Assembly: GCA_033557465.1 (NCBI GenBank)
Contig: CM066032.1
Coordinates: 59,122,955-59,186,954, forward strand
Origin: Ichthyophis bannanicus
Lineage: Eukaryota > Chordata > Amphibia > Gymnophiona > Ichthyophiidae
DNA length: 64,000 nt
Reading direction: 5' to 3'
The notes beneath the pieces were generated by a model, which did no database searches, was not told where the DNA came from, and was given only the letters and a program-made list of their open reading frames with translations. A program made the position numbers and the translations under genes. Of the stretch, positions 10,865 to 23,232 are shown piece by piece (the stretch's first letter is position 1; every line of letters begins with the position of its first letter).

Positions 10865-11361
10865 CTGGAAAGTTAAAACATTAGTTCATTTGGATGATGC
10901 CATCCTTCATTGGCCAGTGAAGTCATTCATTAGTGGCTGGCAGGTGCAGATTGTGTGATGTCATCCTTTATTATGTAATACGGCTGACATCACACATTCT
11001 ATAAGAGTTATTAATAGGGACTAGAAGACCCAGAGGAATGGTCATAGAATAACACAGACTTTCACCTCTGGGCAACTGGTTGAAATCCCAGTTCATGAGA
11101 CCGATGTGAAATAAGACTATGGTCTCAGTCGATATCCAGGGGCCATAGCAGAAGGATTCACACTGTGGCTCTTGAATTAGGCTGCAGACCTCCTCACTGA
11201 TTTGTAACAGGGACAGGAGAGAGAGAAACAGAAGGACAGTATACTATCACCCGGCACTAGATATGCGATATCATTACAGTATGATGTCATCAGTCACTGA
11301 CTGTGTGGTGAGAAAAGATCTTTATTGCATGACAAAGGTACAATATATTGTACAGATGTTT
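10865..11361. other. Intron sequence, no element recognised
   Basis: The intron begins, in gene direction, far away at 33012 and ends here. The polypyrimidine and AG acceptor abut 10864. Otherwise this is unremarkable single-copy-looking sequence. Confidence 0.5.
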
Positions 11362-11545
11362 ATTATAAAGAGGAAACATGTACAGGAAACAGGTCTCTTT
11401 CAATTTAAAGAAAGCTCTGGAACAAGAGGGCACAGGCTGAAGATGAAAGGGGCTAGACTCAGGCGTAATCTGAGGAAATAGTTTTTTATGGAAAGAGAGT
11501 GATAAGTGGAATAGCCTCCCAATGGAAGTACAGTTGTGGTCAACA
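11362..11545 (+). pseudogene. CR1 ORF2 C-terminal fragment
   Basis: The translation contains VQETGLFQFKESSGTRGHRL and later FFMERE, matching the C-terminal pattern of the CR1 ORF2 at 425-844 (SLFQLKASSAMRGHG and KYFFMERV). It is truncated and has stop codons. Provirus A sits just downstream. Confidence 0.75.
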
Positions 11546-11552
11546 TTATTGG

Positions 11553-12206
11553 TGTGGTAGGCGAAGGCCTATGCTCCATGCTAATTGAACTAATCAGACA
11601 GGCCTAACTAGCTTGACCTGTAAATGAAGCCTGTGAAGAGGCCCATAGGAATTGCACATCCCCCAATATGCTGCTATTATAGAATTAGAACTCAGTAAAG
11701 CAATTGAATTAGCTTAGACAAGCAGAACTGAACCTGGAAAAATACAGAAAAATATGTTTAAAAGTCACTGATAAGAAAAGTACAGCTGTAAGGGATTTAA
11801 TTAAAACTGCTGACAGAAAGGTTACAGAGCCCTGCTTCCCTGCACGTATTAACTAGCCCAATGGCCTTGAAGTAGGAAAGTAACAAGTTGGTGAACTGAC
11901 CATTGTAATTGGGACTAGAAGGGGGGTAAGCAGGTGCTGAGCCCACTCCAAATACATAATTGGATAATCATATCAGTACCGGGACCAATAGAAGAGGTAC
12001 GGGAGGTACGGGAGGTTACCGGGACCAATGAAATGTTTTTCTATACCTAGAATGGAGTAAAAATCTATAAAAGTTGTTGTATTGCCAGAGAACATCGCTC
12101 AGCCATTTTGAATTTGATTCTGCTTGAGTCTTGTGCACAAATAAATGATTTGGACCTTCTGAACTGACTCCTGGTATTATTGGGTTGTTTGCGCTCTGCT
12201 GCTACA
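11553..12206 (+). repeat. 5' LTR of provirus A
   Basis: 654 bases, starting tgtggtaggcgaaggcc and ending gctctgctgctaca. It has a TATA box (ctataaaag, 12065-12072) and a polyadenylation signal (aataaa, 12140-12145). Compared with the 3' LTR I count roughly a dozen differences by eye. Confidence 0.95.
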
Positions 12207-12212
12207 TATTCT

Positions 12213-12230
12213 TGGTGCGTTGGACCGGGA
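12213..12230 (+). promoter_or_regulatory. Primer-binding site, tRNA-Gly-like, provirus A
   Basis: tggtgcgttggaccggga lies six bases after the LTR. It matches the complement of a glycine-tRNA 3' end (tggtgcgttggccggga type) with one extra base. It would prime minus-strand DNA synthesis. Confidence 0.7.
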
Positions 12231-14830
12231 AGGTGTGGTAATAGAGGGTATACAGGGCAATATACCACAACTTTCTGCCTCTACAGGTTTGGTCCTGCCG
12301 GGATCGTGCCCTCCCGACGTGGGCTCGGCTCCCAGGCGCCACCGGTCCCTTGCATCGGAGGGAGCTGGCCAGGCCTCGGAGGGTGCCGGACCCGGTTGGA
12401 GCCAACACCTCGAACCCGAGTGAGGGGAGTCCGAGGTCCAACTCATGCGCTTGCTTGGGAACTTTGAGGACCGGATCCGGTGAGTAGAGTTTTGATTTTA
12501 GCATGTGTCTAGACAGATAAGAAAGAGCAGTACTGCCACTTGAATCTTGCATGAATTTGGAACTTAGCACTTGGTAAGAGAGCTTGATCAACTCTCAAAG
12601 ACGGGCCGACTACCCCTGCGTAAGTAAAGTAGGGTGAAACCCCCGTCTTCTAGCATTTGGAACTTGCATGAGACTAGTCAGAATAGATAGAAATGAATGC
12701 ATTCTGAGATACGTTGCTAGCATGTTTGTCGTTCTGTGTGTTTTGAAAAATCAAGACCATGTCTCACTCAGTCAGAGCTTTTCCTACAGTAAGTGTGAGG
12801 CTGACAAGGGGCGTGTCTGTGCAGAGATGCCTTTTTAACCCTATGAAGGCATATTTTCAACGTTCTGCTGGGCTTAATTAGAGCTTATTTTAGGGCAATT
12901 ATTCACTGTGTTTTAATGGTGATGTTCCTTCTACTATGGTCAAGTATTATATACCATTCGATAGGAATATTTAGTCAGAATTTTAGTCTTGAAGGTCGAA
13001 TTAACCTCATCGGAGCTCCGTAAACTGTTTTTAGTTATATTCTCTGCTTTGTCTGTATTTTTTACATCAACTATTCCTGTCATATTATTGTTACTTTTCA
13101 GAAATGATAGAGAAACTAAGCAAACTGTTTTTGGGTTTATTTCCTTTGACTTATAAGCCTACAAAGTAATTATTAGATCACGACTTGACACTGATTTAAA
13201 TGATTCTTGCTAGCTTGTCTCTGTGTGTCTGTGAAACTGTGATCGTTTCGTTTCCAGTGAGCGAAGGGGTGTTGCTAGGGAAAAAAAAAATGAGACAGCC
13301 GTTCCCGATTGAGCAGTCTCTTGCTTGTTTAAAATAAAGGAAGTATATCTGTTGTTTCAAAAACTAACGGACACAGACAAGAGAGAGAAAATAAAGTGTT
13401 TTTCCTTTGACCCTCAAAAATAGAGGTTAAGAACCTTGGGGGACGGTGCAGCCTTCTGGGTTGGAAGTGTACCAGATTGCAACCTGAGAATGAATGGTTT
13501 AAATTCTGAGTGAATAAGAAAATTGTGTTAGGATTTTATCTTTGAAATCTGTACTAGTGACTAATGACGACCTTTACAATTCAAGATAAATTCATTTGTT
13601 TTTCTGTATTTGAATTTTGTGTGTCCGTGTCCAGAGGAAAAGGGGTACTTTGTTTTTTAAAATTCCAAGACGTTATTTCCTGATTTACTGTGGCAAGCAC
13701 ATGATAGAAGACATATTTATTGTTCAAAAACAAAACAAAACAAAAAGAGGGTGTATATGCATTTTAGATATCCACCACAGCCATGGAAAAGTATCCGTTT
13801 CATGTCTCTTGAATATCTGCTTTCTGAACTGTAAGATTTAATAAAAATAAAATAATATTTTCTTTTGCAGATGCAGACTACGGCTGGCAGTTAGTTTGCT
13901 AAGTAATTTAATTCTAGTCATACGTAACAGATAGCTATAGTTCTCTCTATAAGATATTTTAAGAACTGTATCTAAATTGTATGTCTGTGCTCAATCTAAG
14001 CTTATGTTTACGGTAATAAGGTTTTTTTAATAAGTGTCTTTTCAAGTATGATCAAGAATTTCAGTAAGGGATTTACTGAAGACTATGGTAATCAAATGTC
14101 TCTGTCCCAATTAGGAATGCTATGTGAAAGGGAGTGGTTTCTGCTAGTTGCTCCATATTTCCTTAGTTCACCATATTTTGCCCCAGAATCTCTAGATATC
14201 CTGTCCCATCAGTTTCTCTCTCTGTAAGTAGCTCCGTTCAGAGTGCTTAAGGGGGGGATGGAGCCCAGTCCACTGATGATGTCATCCCCCGGTAGGCGTG
14301 AACTAATGTGCCCACAGCAGAGAAGTAGAAAATAAAAAAAAAAAACAACCTCCCGGATAGAACGTTGCTAGGAGAAACAGTGTGAGCCTGGAGCAAGGGG
14401 GGGAGGGGGAATACCTCCCTGCAAATGTCACAAGTCACCTCCGCAGCAGGAGAAGAGAAGCCCCGGCACAAGTAGGGATTTATTTGCTAGTTCAGCCTGA
14501 TTGCTGTATGCCTTCAAATGTATAACTACCAGTAAGAGAGAGGGTCACGTAATCCTAATCCCATTGCACTAGGTCCAGCTTTGCAGACCCAATCCAAATA
14601 GCGCAGGCAGCCTTCACTATATACCCCATGCAATCGAGCAGCCCAGGAGAATTTGCATTTTTGTCAGTCAGTCCCAGAGAGATATAAAACAGAAATGAAA
14701 CTTGATTTAAAAAAAAAAAAGAAGCCAGCCGGAGAGGGCTACAGCATGAATGAAGACTAGGCCAGACCAGACTCTTAAGTTTCCCTGGGTCCCCAGGAGC
14801 CTATGGTCAGTCTGAAAATAGGGGACCAAT
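12231..14830 (+). other. Long non-coding leader/gag region of provirus A
   Basis: About 2.6 kb without any sense-strand reading frame of note. Stretches such as gatgttccttctactatggtc (12922) and the purine-rich tract followed by cctccctgcaaatgtcac (about 14395) also occur at matching positions in provirus B. This is where gag should be. No matrix or capsid coding sequence can be read. Confidence 0.7.
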
Positions 14831-14837
14831 ATATGGA

Positions 14838-16059
14838 CTTTATGGGGGGGTACAGGAGCAGAATACTAAAGCCAGTAGCCCCTGTGTTTTTCTCGATGCA
14901 TCACCATTATCAGAGCTACTGGGGCTAAGGCCACAAAGCCTTTTTTGCAGAACGGCATGAGTGAACAAGGGGGACAGAAAATAATGCACCAGTTCCTGCA
15001 TATGCCTGAGTGCCCTATTCCACTTTTTGGAGCCGAGATCTGCTTGCAAAGCTTCAGGCACAGATATCCTTTGCTGGAGAGAGAGAAATGCAAATGACTG
15101 TGAACCCAGAGCCTGCTGGATTGATGGTGCTGACTGTTCCCCGAGAAGAGAAGTAGCGGTTCTATAACACACCTCCAGTTAAGACAACAAGTTCCTGTAT
15201 ACCCGCCAACCCTATAGCCCTACCTGGAGTATGGGCAGAAGATAATGCACCTGGCCTAGCGAAGAACATAACCCCTGTCATCGTCATCCTCAAGCCAGAA
15301 GCGGAACCAGTGCATGTGAAGCAGTATCCTCTTCCCTGACCAGCCATTGCAGGAATTCACTGCCATTTAATGAAACTGCTGAAGTATGGACCTTTCAAAG
15401 GAATGTTAGTCACCTTGGAACACTCCCCTTCTTCCTGTTAAGAAGCCTGGGACAGGTGATTACCGCCCAGTGCAGGATCTAAGAAAGAATGCATGATGCA
15501 GCTGGAACTATACATCCAGTTGTGCCAAATCCTTACACACTCTTAGGACTGATCTCTGCTGAAGCTACATACATTTCACCATTCTGGATTTAAAATATGT
15601 TTTTCTTTTTCTGCATACGCTTAGCCCAAGACCCCACTACAGGAAGGTGGGGCCAACTCACCTGGACAAGATTACCTCAAGGATTCAAGAACTTGCCTCA
15701 CTCAGCAAAAGATTTGACAAGTTATCCAGTAATTCCAGGAGAAAGAATTCTACTTCAATATGTGGACAACTTGCTTATAACCACCAACTCAGAAAGTGAA
15801 TGTCTACAAGCCACCAGTGAACTCTTGCACCTTTTTAATGAGGCTGGATACAAAGTCTCAAGAGCTAAGGTGCAATTATGCCAAACAAGTTAAATACCTA
15901 GGATTCCAATTGTCCAGCGGAATTCGACGCCTGGGACCCTTACCAGAACGCAAAGCAGCTGTATGCAGTATTCCTACTCCAACCACCAGGAAGCAAGTGA
16001 GAGCCTTCTTGGGTGCCACAAAGTATGTTGTATATGGATCCCCAATTTTACGCTGCTAG
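14838..16059 (+). pseudogene. Provirus A protease-RT region, broken
   Basis: The region begins around the position where provirus B has its protease motif. Here the equivalent bases are altered by a G-run at 14845. Reverse transcriptase remnants follow at 15597-16059, including LTWTRLPQGFKN and LLQYVDNLLIT, where the catalytic YVDD box reads YVDN. Frame changes occur near 15890, and several stops are present. The family is gammaretrovirus-like from the LPQGFKN and YVD context. No functional enzyme is encoded. Confidence 0.85.
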
Positions 16060-17482
16060 CAAAACCGTTGTATCAAGCTATCAAAGGAATGGAAAAATCT
16101 CCATTAGAATGGGGACTTGAACAGTATGCAGCCTTTTGATCTTTGAAAAAAACACTCTGATGTTGTCACCAATTCTGGGTCTACCAGATGTCCAGAAAAC
16201 CTTTCAGTCTTTATGTTCATAAGTCACAAGGAAATGTTCTAGGAGTGTTGACTCAATCTCTTGGACCTTATTTGAGAAGCTGTTACAGCTACAGCCTCCC
16301 TAGTGAGCAAAACTAACAAGATCACTTTGAGACAGAATCTTCAAGTTACTGTACCACACTCTGTTCTAACCAATATGAAACACAAAGGAAACTATTAGCT
16401 AACAAATCTACGAATGTTGAAGTATCAGAGGATGTTGCGTGAAAACCCCAGATACAACTGAAGGGTCAGTCAAGCTTTCAATCCTGCTATGTTGTTATCA
16501 GTTGGTCTTGATCCCCTGATCATGACTGTTTAGAAATTATGGACACTGTATTCTCAAGCCGCCTGGATTTGACTGATGTTCCTTTGGAGAACCCTGAACA
16601 GACTTTCTTTGTGGCTGAAGGCAGTTTCATCATCAATGGACATTGTTGTGCTAGATATGCAGTGGAGACCCCTGATTTGGTAGTTGAGTCCTCAGCCCTG
16701 GCCCCAGAAACTTGATCACAGAAACCTGAAACTGATAGCCCTCACTAGAGCACTAACAATAGGAAAAGGGCTCTGTCTAAATGTGTACCCAGATTCCAAG
16801 TATGCCCTTACAACCTTGCATGCACATGGGACCCCGTACAAATAATGAGGGTGGATAACCTTAGGAAGCAAGTCCATTAAGTATGGCCCCAAGATATTGA
16901 CAATATCTGATGCATACTATCTACAGCTTTCAAAACTTTAGGAAAAGTAGAATGTATGAATAGAACCTTGAAATCTCAGTTGTCCAAACTTTGCCAAGAG
17001 GTTTACCTGAAGTGGCCCCAGGTTCTTCCTATAGCCCTTCTTAGGATATACTTAGCCCCTGCTAAGTCTTTAGGAGTTTCCCCTTTTTGAGATTCTGAGA
17101 ATCTGTAGCCTATTTATAGGGAATAAAATGAGATGTGAGACAGATAGGATCTGAAATTATTAGGCATGAACTATTAGTTTTAAGTTCTGTTTTGCAGAGT
17201 CTTCATACCTAGGTACAAAATCGATCACCCATCAATTTGCCTGAACCCCTGCATCCTTTCAAGCCTGGAGTCTCGGTGTGGGTCAAAGAGTGGAGAAGGA
17301 TACCGTTAGCCCTGCATTGGAAGAGACCCTATGTTGTCATCCTGTCAACTCCAACTTCAGTAAAAGTCGCAGAATTCGAACCTTGGATCCATTATAGTCG
17401 AGTAAAGCCAGCAACTGCTTTTGAACCTGATCACTGGACTACTGTACAGCATCCTGAGACTCCATTGCGCCTCACCCTATGA
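16060..17482 (+). pseudogene. Provirus A RNase H and integrase remnants, with large deletion
   Basis: RNase H-like sequence with stops runs to about 16915. It then jumps to the C-terminal part of the integrase core (readable as a G-K-V-E-x-M-N-R-T block), so the zinc-binding domain and first catalytic residues are missing relative to provirus B. 17237-17482 reads as the C-terminal integrase domain (VKEWRRIPLALHWKRPY). Dead. Confidence 0.8.
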
Positions 17483-17859
17483 CAACAACCACGGACCTAA
17501 GACTCATTGGTCCCTCAGAAACTGCACTATTTCAAGACTATCTGTTTATCTGAAGGTAAGCCTCGCATCTGGAGAAAGCTGCAATCATCAGAAATAGACT
17601 GTGTTGTGTTAAGAAATTGAGTCTTCTAAGAAACTGTGTTCAAATACTCTGATCTCCTTAAGGCAATAATAGCCTGAGAGACTGTACTATGATATTTTAA
17701 GAACCTGAGACATCCCAGAGGACAGTGATGCTTTGGGATCTACAGCCCTACTCCTGCCAAAAAGCTGGTAGGTCGACGTACGGCAGAAGCTTGAGGATCT
17801 ACAATCAACTCTACATTTGTTATCTATTGTGAATGCCAACAGTTCCACCAATTTTCCAG

Positions 17860-18360
17860 AGACTATGCCCATTATGAATTCTTATTATTGCTTTATTTTG
17901 GCAGCAGCCTTGGAGTGCTTTGAAATGACTTTTGCTTTACCTCCCTGTGCAGCCTGTATAAGTAACACACGAACTGGACTAAAGGTTCTTCATGCCTCCC
18001 AGAACTTGTTTCTTGAACTTGCCGAAGCAGTTGCATCTAGTCTCCACATTTATGACTGCTTGTTCTCAAGAACTGAATTATTCCATCCCCTATGATCAGA
18101 CAGATTTACAGTTTGTGTTTTGTTCGCACCGGACCACAATTTGCTATGAAGATTGGACAGCTGGACTGTCTAAATCAGAGGTTTTACAACAGCACAACAA
18201 AGAAGACATCTTGGTGGTCCGGCATAAATGCTCCTGAACCTTCTAATTCTTTTAGTTCTTTTTCCCACTCTTGCCAAACTATGGACTCTGACTATCTGCT
18301 TGTTGCTCCCTTGTTTCTTGCCATTTTGCTTGCAAATGATAACTTCAGTTATTAATGACA
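17860..18360 (+). pseudogene. Provirus A env remnant (signal-peptide end)
   Basis: Starts MPIMNSYYCFILAAALECFE, a hydrophobic leader-like stretch, then ALPPCAACI. Overlapping short frames continue to 18360. Provirus B has a similar 95-codon remnant at 26545. The position before the polypurine tract fits env. No surface or transmembrane subunit could be recognised, so the call rests on location and the leader-like start. Confidence 0.55.
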
Positions 18361-18490
18361 CTGTAGAGCGTAAGGCAGCTACAAAGCTACCAGCTATGTG
18401 AAACTACTATCCTATACCACAGAGTGATATCTTTATTTAGTATTATGTGATTTGCTTCTCACCCTTTCTCACTTGCGGGTGAGAATAATC

Positions 18491-18501
18491 AAAGGGGGGA
18501 A
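18491..18501 (+). promoter_or_regulatory. Polypurine tract, provirus A
   Basis: aaaggggggaa immediately precedes the 3' LTR. It would serve as the plus-strand primer. Confidence 0.85.
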
Positions 18502-19155
18502 TGTGGTAGGCGAAGGCCTATGCTCCATGCTAATTGAACTAATCAGACAGGCCTAACTAGCTTGACCTGTAAATGAAGCCTGTGAAGAGGCCCATAGGAA
18601 TTGCACATCCCCCAACATGCTGCTATTGTAGAATTAGAACTCAGTAAAGTATTGAATTAGCTTAGACAAGTAGAATTGAAACCTGGAAAAATACAGAAAA
18701 ATATGTTTAAAAGTCACTGATAAGAAAAGTACAGCTGTAAGAGATTTAATTAAAACTGCTGACAGAAAGGTTACAGAGCCCTGCTTCCCTGCACGTATTA
18801 ACTAGCCCAATGGCCTTGAAGTAGGAAAGTAACAAGTTGGTGAACTGACCATTGTAATTGGGAATAGAAGGGGGGTAAGCAGGTGCTGAGCCCACTCCAA
18901 ATATATAATTGGATAATCATATCAGTACCGGGACCAATAGAAGAGGTACGGGAGGTACGGGAGGTTACCGGGACCAATGAAATGTTTTTCTATACCTAGA
19001 ATGGAGTAAAAATCTATAAAAGTTGTTGTATTGCCAGAGAACATCGCTCAGCCATTTTGAATTTGATTCTGCTTGAGTCTTGTGCACAAATAAATGATTT
19101 GGACCTTCTGAACTGACTCCTGGTATTATTGGGTTATTTGCGCTCTGCTGCTACA
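18502..19155 (+). repeat. 3' LTR of provirus A
   Basis: 654 bases, same termini and signals as the 5' LTR. It is followed directly by the ttgg target duplication. Confidence 0.95.
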
Positions 19156-19297
19156 TTGGTACCCGTATAGTTCAACCCCTTAGTGTCCAATATCTCCTAA
19201 AAAAGGGGCCAGTAAAGTGGCTTTAGACTACATATGCACATACATTTGACACATAAAAGAATCAAATAAAACAAGACCAATTAAAAACAAGAAATAG
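19156..19297. other. Spacer between proviruses
   Basis: Joined across provirus A, the flanks read acagttgtggtcaacattattgg then tacccgta, which resembles the end of a Tc1-type transposon. Provirus B then starts at 19298. No coding content. Confidence 0.45.
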
Positions 19298-19858
19298 TGT
19301 GGTAGGCCATGGCCTAGCATGGCCTGTTGCTATGAAAGGCCTGTAACTTAGGCCTGGATTCTAACCCATACTATAGCTAGAAAAGAACCAAATATTTGTG
19401 TGAAATAAGAAAACTGGTTTTGAAATGCTTAATCAGAAGTTTTTATGAATTCATAAGTCTTCTATTATTCTCTTGTATGTGAAAGAACAGAAATGTTTCA
19501 GAATATGCATTCCTGGAGCCAAGGTTAGCCTTGAAGTTAAGTCAAGAACTGGACCATTGTTAGAACGGTCCCGAGGGAGGGGGACCAGTTGCTAGGCTCC
19601 GGAGGGATTTCTAATTGGATAATTGAAGGGAATGTATAGCCAATGAAATGTTTGCATGTATCAAATGTATTGAGCTAGAACCAATGGAAAGTTTTCATGT
19701 ATCAAGCTAGAAAAGTGGTATAAAAAGTTATGTCTTTATGGAGAGCTCCGCTCAGTTCCTTGAAAGCTTTGACTGAGTGGGCCTGTGCACAAATAAACTG
19801 GTTTGGACCCTGTAAATTGACTCCTGGACTTGTTCATTGACTGCAGTTTGCTGCTACA
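19298..19858 (+). repeat. 5' LTR of provirus B
   Basis: 561 bases, starting tgtggtaggccatggcc and ending agtttgctgctaca. TATA box at 19719-19724 and aataaa at 19792-19797. Confidence 0.95.
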
Positions 19859-19863
19859 TTTCT

Positions 19864-19880
19864 TGGTGCGTTGTCGGGAA
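19864..19880 (+). promoter_or_regulatory. Primer-binding site, tRNA-Gly-like, provirus B
   Basis: tggtgcgttgtcgggaa follows the LTR by five bases. It is the same glycine-tRNA type as provirus A, with a short deletion and substitution. Confidence 0.7.
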
Positions 19881-22390
19881 ATGCGAGTGGTAAATGGTAT
19901 TCAAGTGAATAAATCCACGTAATTCGCCTTGAGGTTTGGTCCGGTTGGAACCATGTCTGTCCGACTGCAGGGGAACTTCTCAGGCGCCGCCAATCACTTT
20001 GTATCGGAGAGGGTTCTGCCTGCCTCGGCGGGCCAGCTGGCCAACATCTCCGACCCGGGGGAGTCCAGGGTCCAAATCAGAAGCTGGTGTGGTATCGGGG
20101 ACTGGATCTGGTGAGTAACTGTTTTTGTATTATTAAGTCAGACAGTACTGGAACCTGGAACCTGGAACCATATGGTAAAGGGAAAAATGGTAAAAGGACA
20201 CTGATCACGTCCGGAGCGGTCCGAGTACTCTTGCAAGGACTATTAAGAGCGCAAGAGGAAACCACTGACTCCTTCTGGTAAAAAAATCATGATTAACGGT
20301 AATGGTAAAAAGTTTTGGTAAGCCTAGATAGTCAGGATTGGGCTTTTGGGAAATGCAATTGTGAGATGTGTAAGTGAGAGGTCTTGAAAAAGGCCAAGTG
20401 AGAGTGGACTTCGGACTAGCGCAGTTCCTAGCCGGGCGACCGCGTCTAGGTCGCGAAACGGAGGAAGCGTTTGGTGTATTGTCCGTCCTTACTGTGTGTC
20501 TGATTTTTGTTATCTGTTGAAACTGCGAGTTCCCCTTCTGGTATAAATGTGAGATTATTCTGTTGGGTAATTTGTGACAGTTTACCGGTTAAGAAATAGT
20601 ATTAAGAAAGAAGACGTAAAACGTTACTTTAAAATCAAAGATCTGTCTCACTTATTTTAGTTTCCCTTCAGAACAGCTGAGACTGGCAAGTGAGAAAGAC
20701 GGGGCGTGTCTGGAGAAAGAATGTAGCTGTTAACCCTGTGAGGGCTTGTTTTCAGCGTTCTGAAGCTGAGCTGAACTGTGATTATTTTAGGAAAATTGTA
20801 CCTGTTTTATTCAATGTGTCTTAATAGTGATGTTCCTTCTGCTATGGTCATGTATTATATATCATTTAATAGGAATGTTTAGTCAGAATTTTGAATCCCG
20901 ATAGTTTTGGGCTTAAGCCTAGGAAAGGGTTAAGTTCTTATTAACCCCGTTCAAGTTCCTGGACTTGTGCGGACCAAGTGAGATAGGTATAATGCAGTTG
21001 TGGGCTTAGCTTTGTTTTGTGTTTATGTTCAAAATCTTCAGTAAGCACTGTAATAGTTTAAATAGGCAGTGATAGAAAAATTCAGGAAACTGCTGAGTGA
21101 ATAAGGAGTTCATCGTGTTTGAATTCTAGTTCCTGATATACTGCGGCAAGCACCTCATAGAAGACATACTTATTGTTAATAAAAATAAAATAGGAAGGAA
21201 AAAGTGTATATGTATTCCAGATATCCACCCACTTTATGAAAAAGTATCCGGAATGTCCTTTGAATATCTCCTTCCTAAACTGTAAGATTTAAAGTACTTT
21301 CTTTTGCAGAGATGCTATTCAGCTTAAGTGCAGATTATCACATGTTGCAAAATAATAGTTTTATATTTTAAGGACTTTATCTAAATTGTTCCTGTTTAGA
21401 ATGAGCACACATATCTATTATGTTTATTACAATCAATCTACGCTCATGTTGTCTGCCTACCCTTTGTTTACAGCAATAATATGTTTTTTTCTAATAAGTG
21501 CACCCAGAGGAACATTATTGTATAGTTCTGATTCGTAGTCCATAGGAAAATGCAGCCTGACTGGCCGCCCCCTCTGTCTGTTGTTAACTACGTCACCATG
21601 GGGGGAGGAAGGGGGGTCAGAGTCCATGCAGATTTCAGTGTTAGTTACTTCATGGCCCCGTAGTTTCCCGTGTTTATCAGATTGTACAAAGAATATTCCC
21701 TGATCAGTTTCCCTACATAGGATTCCTGGTTAAATGTTTGAAAAAAAAAGAAAGAAAACAAGCTCTCCTGGATAGAGCGCTGCTATGAGAAACGGTGTAG
21801 GAGATTAGTAGCAAACACAAGAGGGCCCGGAAGTCTGGAAAAAAGAAAAAAAAAATGCCCGTTTCCTCAGCTCTGCCATCATCCCGGGCAGAGCCTGGAG
21901 CAAGGGGGGAGGGGGGATACCTTCCTGCAAATGTCACTAGCCACCTCCGCAGCAGGAGAAGGCCCCGGCACAGTTTAAAAGTACCGATGACACTACAAGT
22001 AGGGATTTATTTGCTAGTTCAGCCTGATTGCCATATGCCTTCAGATGTACAACTACCAGTAAGAGAGAGGGTCACGTAATCCCATTGCACTAGGTCCAGC
22101 TTTGCACTAGCCAGCTGACCAGCTTTGTTTCTGGCATTATACCTTCTACGCTGAGAAACCATAGGATTTGATTGAATTAATGAACAGTATTATGCAGACC
22201 CAATCCAAATAGCACAGGCAGCCCTCACTATATACCCCATGCAATCCAGCAGCCCAGGAGAATTTGTGTTTTTGTCAGTCAGTCCCAGAAAGATATAAAA
22301 ACAGAAATTGCAGAAACTGGATGGATTTGTGGGCATGATAGTTAATGAATGTAACGGAGAAAGTGAATGATACTTTAGTTGAATGATATG
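19881..22390 (+). other. Leader/gag region of provirus B, no matrix or capsid frame
   Basis: About 2.5 kb collinear in patches with 12231-14700 of provirus A. No sense frame above about 75 codons has any gag-like feature. Confidence 0.7.
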
Positions 22391-22515
22391 GAGGAGGTTT
22401 TCCTAACCAAAGGACCAGAGGACGTGGAAGAGGCCGCGGAAGTGAAAGGCCTAAATTGGGTGTGAATCAGTGCGCCCATTGCAGAGAAGAAGGACATTAG
22501 AGAAGTGAATGCCCG
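22391..22515 (+). pseudogene. Provirus B nucleocapsid zinc-knuckle remnant
   Basis: A basic RG-rich stretch (RGRGRGRGSE) is followed by a CxxCxxxGHxxxxC-type knuckle at about 22463-22510. A stop codon falls directly after the histidine. This is the only recognisable gag-derived sequence in either provirus. The knuckle would bind genomic RNA. Confidence 0.7.
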
Positions 22516-22734
22516 TATCTTGACTCCACCCCCAGGGGGGAGGAGGGAGTACTTGATTGCAGAGTCATAAAAAAAATAAACCGAGCACAGTGTTCCAGCA
22601 AGAAAGGGAAGCAGCCATAGAGGGAGTGGCAGCCAAAGAGGGCTATAGCATGAATGAAGACTAGGCCAGACCGGACTCCAAGTTTCCCTGGGTCCCCAGG
22701 AGTCAGTCTGAAAATAGGGGACCAATATATGGAC

Positions 22735-22930
22735 TTTATGAGGGATACAGGAGCAGAATACTAAAGCCAGTAGCATTGTCAGAGTTACTGGGGCTAAGGC
22801 CACAAAGCCTATCCTGCAGAACCACATGTGTGAACTAGGGGGACAGAAAATAACGCACCAGTTCTTGTATATGCCTGAGTGTCCAATTCCACTTCTGGGC
22901 CGAGACATGCTTGTTCAGCTCCAGGCCCAA
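22735..22930 (+). pseudogene. Provirus B aspartic protease remnant
   Basis: Codons at 22744-22755 read D-T-G-A, the active-site motif of retroviral aspartic proteases. A stop follows within a few codons. The continuing frame resembles the same region of provirus A. Confidence 0.65.
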
Positions 22931-23232
22931 ATATCTTTTGCAGATGGGGAGAAATGCAAATGACTGTGAACCCAAAGCCTGCTGGGTTAATGGTGCTTAC
23001 TGTTCCCCGAGAAGAAGAGTAGCGGTTCTATAAGTGCATCTCCAATCAAGCCAGCTAGTTCCTGTATACCCACCAACCTCATAGCCCCACCTGAAGTATG
23101 GGCAGAAGATAATCCACCTGGCCTAGTGAAGAACATAGCCCCTGTCATTTTCACCCTCAAGCTAGGAGTGGAACCAGTGCATGTGACCAGCCATTGATGG
23201 AATTCACCACCATCTGATGAAACTGCTGAAGT

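Larger units (their letters stand above)
11553..19155 (+). mobile_element. Endogenous retrovirus A (gammaretrovirus-like), full structure, defective genes
   Basis: This is a complete proviral layout on the plus strand: 5' LTR, primer-binding site, long leader, broken protease and pol, env remnant, polypurine tract and 3' LTR. The provirus is flanked by ttgg at 11549-11552 and 19156-19159, a 4-bp duplication as gammaretrovirus-type integrases make. No intact gag, pol or env is present. Compared with provirus B, about 0.8 kb covering most of integrase is deleted near 16915-16940. The element lies in the PTPR intron, antisense to that gene. Confidence 0.92.

Noticed and set aside
14260..14300. 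Second hammerhead motif (ctgatgatgtcatcc on the plus strand)
   Set aside because: No GAAA and no matching stems in the right positions.
14840..15347. Minus-strand frames of 60-110 codons in provirus A
   Set aside because: They are antisense to the protease/leader region, which aligns with provirus B on the plus strand.
17687..18361. Functional env gene in provirus A
   Set aside because: Only a signal-peptide-like start is readable; no surface or transmembrane subunit features, and stops throughout.
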